Shown: positions 1 to 6,510 of the stretch, in pieces
How the letters are laid out: the number at the start of each line of letters is the position of its first letter
Numbering within the stretch: the first letter of the stretch is position 1
From: JBQLZQ01 sp052168355
GTDB taxonomy: Bacteria > Pseudomonadota > Alphaproteobacteria > DSM-16000 > Inquilinaceae
Direction of reading: 5' to 3'
Length of the DNA: 12,309 nt
Assembly (NCBI GenBank): GCA_052168355.1
Contig: JBQLZQ010000042.1
Coordinates: forward strand, 1 to 12,309
The notes under the pieces: generated by a model
The model's database searches: none
The model's input: only the letters and a program-made list of their open reading frames with translations
Told to the model about the DNA's origin: nothing
Made by a program: the position numbers and the translations under genes

Positions 1-456
1 GCCTGCCTGTCCACCCGCCGCCGCCCGCACCGGGAGACCGCGCCGACCGAGGCCAAGGCCGCCGCGCTCTACCCGCAGTCGGGCCTGGCCCTGCGCGAGG
101 CCAAGCAGCGCGGCTTCGAAAACGCGATCATGCTGGACCCGCTGGGCAGCATCGCGGAATTCGCCACCGCCAACATCTTCCTGGTCCGCGACGGCGTGGT
201 CTTTACCCCCGCCCCCAACGGCACCTTCCTCAACGGCATCACCCGCCAGCGGGTCATCGGGCTGCTGCGCGACGACGGGGTGGAGGTGCGGGAGGAAATG
301 CTGACCCCGGCCGACCTGCTGGCCGCCGACGAGGTGTTCTCGTCGGGCAATTACGCCAAGCTGCAGGCCTTCAGCCGGATCGAGGATCGCGACCTGCAGC
401 CGGGCCCGATCTACGCGCGGGCCCGCCGGCTCTATTGGGACTACGCCCATTCCTGA
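1..456 (+). CDS. ilvE: Branched-chain amino acid aminotransferase, C-terminal part (5' end outside window)
   Basis: PLP-dependent fold-type IV aminotransferase. It moves the amino group between glutamate and branched-chain 2-oxo acids in the cytosol, the last step of Val/Ile/Leu synthesis. The frame is open from base 1 to the TGA at 454-456, giving 151 visible residues, about half of a typical ~300-residue enzyme. Diagnostic C-terminal blocks are visible: LDPLGSIAEFATANIF (the conserved Glu and Asn of the active-site region), NGTFLNGITRQRV (the GITR loop that binds the PLP phosphate), the helix after it, and EVFSSGNYAKLQAFSRIEDR, ending in a typical LYWDYAHS tail. The catalytic Lys lies upstream of the window. 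The FkbM methyltransferase gene follows after one base, so the two are probably cotranscribed. D-amino-acid transaminases share the fold, but the NGTFLNGITR block and C-terminus fit the branched-chain group better. Confidence 0.9.
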   Translation, partial: ACLSTRRRPHRETAPTEAKAAALYPQSGLALREAKQRGFENAIMLDPLGSIAEFATANIFLVRDGVVFTPAPNGTFLNGITRQRVIGLLRDDGVEVREEMLTPADLLAADEVFSSGNYAKLQAFSRIEDRDLQPGPIYARARRLYWDYAHS

Positions 457-457
457 G

Positions 458-1153
458 GTGCCGCCGAAATCGACGTCCGGCCCGGCCTCGGCGTCGCGGG
501 ACACCGCCCGGCTGGTCCGGGTGCTGGCCCATCGTGGCATCACCCTGGTCGCCGATGTCGGCGCCAATGTGGGGCAATACGCCACCCGGCTGCGCCAGGG
601 CGGCTATGGCGGCCGCATGGTCTCGTTCGAACCGTTGGCCGAGGCCCACGCGGCCCTGACCGCGGCCGCCGCCGACGATCCCGGCTGGATCGTGGCACCG
701 CCCCAGGCCATCGGCGACAGCGGCCGGCCGGTCACCATCAACGTCTCGGCCGAAAGCGACATGAGTTCCATCCTCGCTTTCCGGCCGGAGATGGAAACCC
801 TGCTGAGCAGCGCCACCTACGTGGACGCCGTGACCGTGCCCCAGGCCCGGCTGGACGAAGCCCTGGTCCCCTGGATCGAACCCGACGACCGCATCCTGCT
901 CAAGATCGACACCCAGGGCTATGAACGGCCGGTGCTGGCCGGCGCCGCTGGCCTGATGGACCGCATCGACGCCATCCAGATCGAGATGGCCATCATCGAG
1001 GTCTATGACGGGGAACCGTCCTACCTGGCGATGATCGAGTTGCTGGCCGGCCTGGGCTACCACCCGGTCCTGTTCATCCCCGGCTACTTCAACCGCCGCA
1101 CCGCCCGGATGATGCAGATGGACGGCGTGTTCGTGCGCCGAGAGGGTGGATAA
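458..1153 (+). CDS. FkbM family SAM-dependent methyltransferase
   Basis: Probable S-adenosylmethionine-dependent O-methyltransferase of the FkbM family; members methylate hydroxyls of sugars or secondary metabolites, and this substrate is unknown. Protein of 231 residues. SAM-binding motif I is VADVGANVG (residues 31-39), followed by the acidic SFEP motif (56-59). The family-typical LLKIDTQGYE lies at 147-156 and IEMAIIEVYDGE at 175-186. The start is taken as GTG at 458, one base after the aminotransferase stop; no ATG in this frame would retain motif I with a sensible N-terminus. This spacing suggests translational coupling. No signal peptide or membrane segment is seen, so it is cytosolic. 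Many FkbM genes sit in polysaccharide or lipopolysaccharide clusters, but no glycosyltransferase for such a pathway is adjacent here. The family call is firm; the substrate is open. Confidence 0.88.
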   Translation: MPPKSTSGPASASRDTARLVRVLAHRGITLVADVGANVGQYATRLRQGGYGGRMVSFEPLAEAHAALTAAAADDPGWIVAPPQAIGDSGRPVTINVSAESDMSSILAFRPEMETLLSSATYVDAVTVPQARLDEALVPWIEPDDRILLKIDTQGYERPVLAGAAGLMDRIDAIQIEMAIIEVYDGEPSYLAMIELLAGLGYHPVLFIPGYFNRRTARMMQMDGVFVRREGG

Positions 1154-1173
1154 AACCCCGACATCCACCCTCT
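1141..1173 (+). terminator. Perfect 11-bp hairpin over the FkbM stop codon (possible terminator)
   Basis: AGAGGGTGGAT (1141-1151) and ATCCACCCTCT (1163-1173) are perfect reverse complements separated by an 11-base loop. The left arm includes the first base of the TAA stop codon of the methyltransferase gene (1151-1153). There is no T-run after the right arm (the next bases are atggttgcaa), so it is not a classic intrinsic terminator. It lies between a gene end and the promoter of the next gene, so ending transcription or protecting the mRNA 3' end is plausible. Confidence 0.45.
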
Positions 1174-1177
1174 ATGG

Positions 1178-1206
1178 TTGCAAATCGGCATCCTTCGTGC
1201 TGTAAT
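1178..1206 (+). promoter_or_regulatory. Sigma70-like promoter for the VOC gene
   Basis: TTGCAA (1178-1183, 4/6 to TTGACA) is followed by exactly 17 bases and then TGTAAT (1201-1206, 5/6 to TATAAT). The expected start site is near 1213, leaving a leader of about 23 bases before the ATG at 1236. It is the best promoter match in the window and sits in a less GC-rich intergenic stretch directly after the hairpin at 1141-1173. Confidence 0.55.
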
Positions 1207-1222
1207 GATTGCACCCATTATC

Positions 1223-1227
1223 GAGGA
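1223..1227 (+). promoter_or_regulatory. Ribosome binding site deciding the VOC gene start
   Basis: GAGGA, eight bases upstream of the ATG at 1236. It favours that ATG over the in-frame TTG at 1209, which lies at or before the predicted transcription start and has no Shine-Dalgarno sequence. Confidence 0.6.
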
Positions 1228-1235
1228 TAACAGCC

Positions 1236-2096
1236 ATGGACGGGGGCGGATCACCAAACAGAAATACGGTGCCGGAGCGCAAGGGCATCGTTTGGTTCGA
1301 TCTGGTAACAACCGACCCGGTCGGGGCGTCGGCATTTTATACGCAATCCATGGAATGGATCGTGGGCCGCACGCCTCAGACGGGAGGCAGCGACGGTATC
1401 GTCAGCGTCAAAGGCGTCCCGATCGGACGGATTGTCGAGGGATCACCTGGTGCCACGCCCTTCTGGCTGCCCTATTTCGCGGTGGCCGATATCGATCGCG
1501 CCGCGGAAGTCGCGACGGAGGCCGGGGCCCAGTCGGTGGGACAGCCCGTCATGGACCCGGTGCTGGGACGAGTGCTGGAGATCGCGGATCCGGACGGGTT
1601 TCGGTTCCGGCTGTGCCAAAGCGGCCATCCGGTCTGCTATTGGCGTCCGCGCCGCGCTATCGGCGGACCGATTTGCTTCGATCGACCGTCCCACGATGAT
1701 ACGGCCGCCCTGGAGTTCTACCAGCGCGTCACGGGCGGCGAGAAGACAGTCCATGAGGATAAGGGGAAGAGGTGGACTCTCGTCCAGCCACCGGACTTCT
1801 TCGCCCTTTTTTCCCGCCGCCCCGTTGCCGACGAATGGGACCGACCCATTGGATGGATTCCCCATCTGCGGGTCGGGCAGCGGCACGATGCCGCCCTTTT
1901 GGCCATCGATCACGGCGCCGAACTCTATGTGATGAGCCTCGACCTGTTCGACGAAGGAGGATTTGCCCTGCTCGACGATCCACAAGGCGCGACCTTCTAT
2001 CAGATGCAGATCATCCTTCGGCCGAACGACCGCCCCTCTCCCTTGCGCGCTATGTTCGATGCCGCATTGTCGGAAAGGCGACGACGTCGCGGATAG
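1236..2096 (+). CDS. Two-domain VOC (glyoxalase/bleomycin-resistance fold) protein
   Basis: Protein of 286 residues with two tandem VOC modules. The first covers about residues 16-127: it opens with IVWFDLVTTDPVGASAFY and closes with GRVLEIADPDGFRFRL. The second covers about 143-260: it opens with GPICFDRPSHDDTAALEFY and closes with DPQGATFYQMQ. The pattern resembles the CFP30B-like group of double VOC proteins. I see no clear full set of metal ligands, so a dioxygenase or glyoxalase activity should not be assumed; binding of a small ligand or toxin is as likely. The gene has its own promoter and RBS. Codon use is unlike the neighbours: 24 of the first 74 codons end in A or T by my count, against 7 of the first 54 in the preceding gene, which suggests recent acquisition. 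The last ~15 residues (ending RRRRRG) are encoded antisense to the end of lysS. Confidence 0.85.
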   Translation: MDGGGSPNRNTVPERKGIVWFDLVTTDPVGASAFYTQSMEWIVGRTPQTGGSDGIVSVKGVPIGRIVEGSPGATPFWLPYFAVADIDRAAEVATEAGAQSVGQPVMDPVLGRVLEIADPDGFRFRLCQSGHPVCYWRPRRAIGGPICFDRPSHDDTAALEFYQRVTGGEKTVHEDKGKRWTLVQPPDFFALFSRRPVADEWDRPIGWIPHLRVGQRHDAALLAIDHGAELYVMSLDLFDEGGFALLDDPQGATFYQMQIILRPNDRPSPLRAMFDAALSERRRRRG

Positions 2097-3570
2097 AGGC
2101 GCTGTCTGTCAGCAGCATGACCAGGCGGTCGATGCCCACGCCCAGCCCGCCAGTGGGCGGCAGCCCGTATTCCAGGGCGGCGACATAGTCGAGGTCCAGC
2201 ATCTGCGCCTCCTCGTCGCCGGCCTCGCGTGCCGAGGCCTGGGCCTGAAAACGGGCGAGCTGGTCCTGGGGATCGGTCAGTTCCGAAAAGGCGTTAGCGA
2301 TTTCCCAGCCGTTGACGAAGGTTTCGTACCGCTCGGTCAGGCGCGGTTCGGAGCGGTGGACCTTGGCCAGGGGGGAAATGTCGCGCGGCATGTCGATGAC
2401 ATGGGTCGGCTGGATCAGATCGTGTTCGACCTTTTCCGCGAACACCACCTCCAGCGCCTGACCCCAGTTTTCGTGCCCCGCTACCGGACAGCCCAGCGCC
2501 CGGGCCCGGTCGCGCGCCGCGGCGGCATCGTCCAGGGCCAGGAAATCCACGCCCGTGGCGTCCTTCACCAGATCGACCATGGATCGGCGCGGATAGGGGC
2601 CGGCAAAGTCGATCTCCCGGTCGCCGAAGGTGACCTTCGTGCCACCCGACGCGGCGATCGCGGCGGTGGCCAGCAAGTCCTCGGTCAGGGCCATCATGTC
2701 GTGATAATCGGCATAGGCCTGATACAGCTCCAGCATCGTGAATTCGGGGTTGTGGCGCGGCGACAGCCCCTCGTTGCGGAAGCAGCGGCCGATCTCGAAC
2801 ACCCGTTCCGACAGCCCGCCGACGATCAGGCGCTTGAGATACAGCTCCGGCGCCACGCGCAGGAACAGGTTCATGTCCAGGCTGTTGTGGTGGGTGACGA
2901 AGGGCTTGGCCGAGGCGCCGCCCAGGATCGGGTGCAGCAGCGGCGTCTCCACCTCCAGGAACCCGCGTTCGGCCAGCAACGCCCGGATGGCGGCAACGGC
3001 CCGGCTGCGCGCCTGGAACGCCGCGCGGCTGTCCGGGTTCATGATCAGGTCCAGATAGCGCTGGCGGTAGCGCGCCTCGACATCGGTCAGGCCGTGATAC
3101 TTCTCCGGCAAGGGCAGCAGTGTCTTGGACAGGACCTCCAGATGCTGGACGTTGACCGTCAGCTCGCCCCGCTTGGTCCGGCGCACGATGCCTTCGATGC
3201 CGATCAGATCGCCGATGTCCAGCCAGCCCAGCTTGGCGTGCTCGTCCGCCGGCATCGTGTCCTTGTGGCTGAACGCCTGGATCTTGCCTGTGGCGTCGTG
3301 CAGGTCGATGAACATGCCGCTGTTGCGCATGGCCCGGATGCGGCCGGCCAGGCGCACCCGGTCTTGTGTCTCGGTGTCGTTGGGAAGGTCGGCATACCGC
3401 TCGTGAAGAACGGTCGCGTCGCTGTCCTTGTCGAAGCGGTAGGGGTAGGGATTGGCCCCCGCCGCCCTGATCTCGGCCAGCTTGGCCAGGCGCGGCGCGC
3501 GCAAGGGATGGTCCGGATGATCCGATTCGGCCCGGGCGGGTTCTGCGGGGTTGGGAGTGCTGGCGGGCAT
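2050..3570 (-). CDS. lysS: Lysyl-tRNA synthetase, class II
   Basis: Charges tRNA-Lys with lysine using ATP, in the cytosol. At 506 residues it is full length (E. coli LysS has 505). The N-terminal OB-fold anticodon-binding domain is at about 70-150, with MRNSGMFIDLHDATGKIQ at 81-98. The class II catalytic core follows: motif 2 is at 256-281 (RVFEIGRCFRNEG, then HNPEFTMLE), and motif 3 at 469-488 (GLPPTGGLGVGIDRLVMLL) precedes the family ending RDVVAFPTMR. The start is the ATG at 3568-3570; no strong Shine-Dalgarno is seen, but a promoter-like sequence lies about 40 bases upstream. The 3' end overlaps the convergent VOC gene by 47 bases, and the ending HRT after FPTMR keeps the usual length, so the VOC gene is the one that intrudes. 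The poorly conserved first 20 residues may be partly upstream of the true start. Confidence 0.97.
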   Translation of the reverse strand: MPASTPNPAEPARAESDHPDHPLRAPRLAKLAEIRAAGANPYPYRFDKDSDATVLHERYADLPNDTETQDRVRLAGRIRAMRNSGMFIDLHDATGKIQAFSHKDTMPADEHAKLGWLDIGDLIGIEGIVRRTKRGELTVNVQHLEVLSKTLLPLPEKYHGLTDVEARYRQRYLDLIMNPDSRAAFQARSRAVAAIRALLAERGFLEVETPLLHPILGGASAKPFVTHHNSLDMNLFLRVAPELYLKRLIVGGLSERVFEIGRCFRNEGLSPRHNPEFTMLELYQAYADYHDMMALTEDLLATAAIAASGGTKVTFGDREIDFAGPYPRRSMVDLVKDATGVDFLALDDAAAARDRARALGCPVAGHENWGQALEVVFAEKVEHDLIQPTHVIDMPRDISPLAKVHRSEPRLTERYETFVNGWEIANAFSELTDPQDQLARFQAQASAREAGDEEAQMLDLDYVAALEYGLPPTGGLGVGIDRLVMLLTDSASIRDVVAFPTMRHRT

Positions 3571-3606
3571 GGCGGGTCCGGGATGTCAGGGTTCGGAACG
3601 GTCTTC

Positions 3607-3635
3607 CCTATAGTCCCTGAATCGCACACAGACAA
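3607..3635 (-). promoter_or_regulatory. Candidate sigma70-like promoter for lysS
   Basis: Read on the minus strand, TTGTCT (3635-3630, 4/6) is followed by 17 bases and TATAGG (3612-3607, 4/6). Transcription would start near 3600, giving a leader of about 30 bases to the ATG at 3570. Moderate matches, but in the right place in a 144-base divergent gap. Confidence 0.4.
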
Positions 3636-3702
3636 CCGAGGGGTGCGGCCGTTGCGTGCCCTGTGTGCCGATCGACGGCTATTTTGAGGCAGGTCGCCGC
3701 CC

Positions 3703-3708
3703 TATACT
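3703..3708 (+). promoter_or_regulatory. Possible -10 box immediately before the helicase ATG
   Basis: TATACT matches TATAAT at 5 of 6 positions and ends six bases before the ATG at 3715. If used, transcription would begin at or next to the A of the start codon, giving a leaderless mRNA. No good -35 is found at 16-18 bases; TTGAGG at 3684-3689 is only 13 bases away. No Shine-Dalgarno precedes the ATG, which fits a leaderless start or a start further downstream. Confidence 0.3.
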
Positions 3709-3714
3709 GGACCG

Positions 3715-6492
3715 ATGGACCAGCCCGCAGTCGCCACGCGCCCCCGCCCCGCCCTTCCGGCGGTCGATGTCCTGGTCGCCGGGGCCAGGGGCGGCGTGAT
3801 GCTGGACGCCGACGGCATCTTCGAAACCCTGGACGCGGCGGCGCTGCGAGCCCGGCTGAACGGCCCGCCGGCCATGGTCTGCCACGCCCGCGCCCTGGCC
3901 CGCCGCACGGGGCGGGAGACATTGGCTGCGTTCGACCTGCTGGAGCTGTTTGCCTTTGTCCACCCCGCCCAGTTCTGCCTGCCGACCCCGCGCGGACTGG
4001 CCGAGGCGCTGCATCTGCCGCTGCCGGCAAGCCTGGAGGATGCGGCCCTGACCCTGCGCCGGGCCGCCGGAAGGCTGCTGGCCGACCTCACCGCCGACGG
4101 GCGAAACGAGCGGTCCGACCCCGTCGGGATCGCCCTGACCATGGCGGAAGCCGGATGGCCCTGGGCCCCGGCCGTCCTGGCCGCCCTGGGCCATCCGCAC
4201 CCGCAACCCCAGCCCGGAACACGGGAAGGTGAGAGGAGCCGGCGGGCTTCCCTTCAGGTCTGGCATCGGCTGCTCGAATGGGAAGGCGAGGCCCCGCTCC
4301 CGCCGCCAGGCCAACATCCGGTGACCCCGGCGGAGGCGCGGTCGCGGCTGGCCGACCTGCTGGGAGAGGAATCCGAAAACCGGCCTCAGCAGGCGGATTA
4401 CGCCAGCGCCCTGTGCGCCGCGTTCGTGCCCCGGGCGGAGGAAGGCGTGCCGTCCGTGGTCCTGGCGGAGGCCGGCACCGGTGTCGGCAAGACGCTCGGC
4501 TATATCGCCCCGGCCAGCGTGTGGGCGGAACGCAACGGCGCCCCTGTCTGGATCTCCACCTACACCCGCAACCTGCAGCATCAGATCGACCAGGAGCTGG
4601 ACCGCCTGTTCGACGAACCGGGCGCCAAGGCCCGCCGGGTCGTGGTCCGCAAGGGCCGCGAGAACTATCTGTGCCTGCTGAACCTGGAGGAAGCGGCGCG
4701 GGCGGTTCCCCTGATGCCGCGCTATGGCGTCACGGTGGGGCTGATGGCGCGGTGGACGGCCGCCACCCGCGACGGCGATCTGACCGGCGGCGACTTTCCC
4801 GGCTGGCTGGCCGACCTGATCGGTCGGGGCCGCAGCCTGGGCCTGGCCGACCGGCGCGGCGAATGCATCTATTCGGCCTGTTCGCACTACAACCGGTGCT
4901 TCATCGAGCGCAGCGTGCGCCGCGCCCGGCGCGCCCGTATCGTGGTCGCCAACCACGCGCTGGTCATGGTCCAGGCGGCGCTTGGCGGCATGGACGATGT
5001 GCATCTGCCCACCCGCTATGTCTTCGACGAAGGCCACCATCTGTTCGACGCCGCCGACAGCGCCTTCGCCGGCCATCTGACCGGCCGGGAAACGGCGGAA
5101 CTGCGGCGCTGGCTGATCGGCGCCGAGGCGGGCCGGTCGAGCCGCGCCCGCGGTCTGCGGCGGCGCCTGGAAGATTTGTTGACCGGCGACGACGACGCAT
5201 TGGAGGAGATCGACGCGGCCGAACGGGCGGCCCGCGTCCTGCCGGGCGAAGGCTGGGCCGGGCGTCTGTCGGAAAACCGCCCGACGGGCCCGACGGAGGC
5301 CTTCCTGTCGCTGGTCCGGGCCCAGACCTATGCCCGCGCGGCCGGCACGGATGGTCCCTACGGGCTGGAAACCGATGCCGACCCGCCCATCGACGGCCTG
5401 GACGCGGCGGCTGCGTCCCTTTCGGCGGCGCTGGGCCGGCTGCAGCGGCCGCTGCAGGCCTTGCGCGCGCACCTGCGCCGGCGGTTGGACGACCAGGCCG
5501 AGGAGCTGGACAGCAACACCCGCCAGCGGTTGGACGCCTTGGCCCGGGGGCTGGAGCGGCGCGGCGCGGTGACCCTGGCCGGCTGGCGCTCCATGCTGGA
5601 CGGGCTGGGCAGAGAAACGCCAGAGGAATTCGTCGACTGGATGGGTGTGGAACGAAACGACGGCCGCGACGTCGATGTCGGCTTTTACCGCCACTGGATC
5701 GACCCGACCCGACCCTTCGTCGATGCCGTCGCCCGCCAGGCCCATGGCATCGTGGTTACCTCGGCGACCCTGACCGACGGCACCGGCGATCCGGCGTTGG
5801 ACTGGCAGGCGGCCGAGGCCAGAACCGGCGCCGTTCACCTGCCCCGGCCGGCCATCCGTGCCCGCGTGCCCTCGCCCTTCGACTATGCCGCCCAGACGCG
5901 GGTGCTGGTGGTGCGCGACGTGCGCAAGGACGATCTGGACCAGGTCGCCGCCGCCTACCGGTCCCTGTTCATGGCCGCCGGCGGCGGCGGTATCGGGCTG
6001 TTCACCGCCATCAGCCGACTGCGGGCCGTTCGGGCGCGCATCGCCGGCCCAATGGAGGATGCCGGCCTGCCGCTCTACGCCCAGCATGTCGACGGCATGG
6101 ATGTCGGGACCCTGGTCGACATTTTCCGGGGCGAGGAGGATTCCTGCCTTTTGGGAACCGACGCGGTGCGCGACGGCGTCGACGTGCCGGGCCGGTCGCT
6201 GCGCCTGATCGTGTTCGACCGCGTCCCCTGGCCGCGCCCCACAATCCTGCACCGCGCCCGCCGCACGGCCTTTGGCGCCAGGCGCTATGACGAGATGCTG
6301 ACTCGCCTCAAACTGAAGCAGGCGTATGGGCGGCTCATCCGCCGGGCCGACGACAGGGGCGTGTTCGTGCTGCTGGACCCGATGATGCCCAGCCGCCTGG
6401 GCGGTGCCTTTCCCGACGGTGTCGAGATGGACCGGGTCGGCCTGGCCGAAGCGGTGGCCACCGTCCGGGAGGTCCTGACCCGGAAAGGCTGA
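3715..6492 (+). CDS. DinG/XPD-type iron-sulfur ATP-dependent DNA helicase
   Basis: Superfamily 2 helicase, 925 residues; family members unwind DNA 5'-3' and clear replication or repair intermediates such as R-loops. Walker A is AGTGVGKT (253-260). Motif II is DEGH (438-441) in place of the common DEAH. Motif III is TSAT (682-685). Motifs V and VI include DGVDVPG (820-826) and QAYGRLIRR (869-877). Four cysteines, C320, C384, C389 and C395, lie between Walker A and motif II with the spacing expected for the XPD-family [4Fe-4S] cluster. About 230 residues precede the helicase core; they include AFDLLELFAFVHP and CLPTPRGLAEAL, which recall the later part of the DnaQ-like region of some DinG proteins, but I see no DEDD exonuclease residues. 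The gene is divergent from lysS and ends 18 bases from the convergent glgA. The helicase call is firm; equivalence to E. coli DinG is not. Confidence 0.93.
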   Translation: MDQPAVATRPRPALPAVDVLVAGARGGVMLDADGIFETLDAAALRARLNGPPAMVCHARALARRTGRETLAAFDLLELFAFVHPAQFCLPTPRGLAEALHLPLPASLEDAALTLRRAAGRLLADLTADGRNERSDPVGIALTMAEAGWPWAPAVLAALGHPHPQPQPGTREGERSRRASLQVWHRLLEWEGEAPLPPPGQHPVTPAEARSRLADLLGEESENRPQQADYASALCAAFVPRAEEGVPSVVLAEAGTGVGKTLGYIAPASVWAERNGAPVWISTYTRNLQHQIDQELDRLFDEPGAKARRVVVRKGRENYLCLLNLEEAARAVPLMPRYGVTVGLMARWTAATRDGDLTGGDFPGWLADLIGRGRSLGLADRRGECIYSACSHYNRCFIERSVRRARRARIVVANHALVMVQAALGGMDDVHLPTRYVFDEGHHLFDAADSAFAGHLTGRETAELRRWLIGAEAGRSSRARGLRRRLEDLLTGDDDALEEIDAAERAARVLPGEGWAGRLSENRPTGPTEAFLSLVRAQTYARAAGTDGPYGLETDADPPIDGLDAAAASLSAALGRLQRPLQALRAHLRRRLDDQAEELDSNTRQRLDALARGLERRGAVTLAGWRSMLDGLGRETPEEFVDWMGVERNDGRDVDVGFYRHWIDPTRPFVDAVARQAHGIVVTSATLTDGTGDPALDWQAAEARTGAVHLPRPAIRARVPSPFDYAAQTRVLVVRDVRKDDLDQVAAAYRSLFMAAGGGGIGLFTAISRLRAVRARIAGPMEDAGLPLYAQHVDGMDVGTLVDIFRGEEDSCLLGTDAVRDGVDVPGRSLRLIVFDRVPWPRPTILHRARRTAFGARRYDEMLTRLKLKQAYGRLIRRADDRGVFVLLDPMMPSRLGGAFPDGVEMDRVGLAEAVATVREVLTRKG

Positions 6493-6510
6493 AGCGTCGA
6501 GGGCAGGCGT

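Noticed and set aside
371..1168. A 265-codon minus-strand frame across the methyltransferase gene
   Set aside because: Low-complexity Gly/Asp/His/Gln product, antisense to a gene with clear SAM-binding motifs.
1209..1235. Longer VOC protein starting at the TTG at 1209
   Set aside because: It lies at or before the predicted transcription start and lacks a Shine-Dalgarno, while the ATG at 1236 has GAGGA at proper spacing.
1963..3687. A 574-codon open frame on the plus strand across lysS
   Set aside because: Antisense shadow of lysS, rich in Gly, Gln and Val, with no recognisable motif.
3679..6252. An 857-codon open frame on the minus strand inside the helicase gene
   Set aside because: Antisense shadow of the helicase; the composition is low-complexity and there is no start signal or domain.
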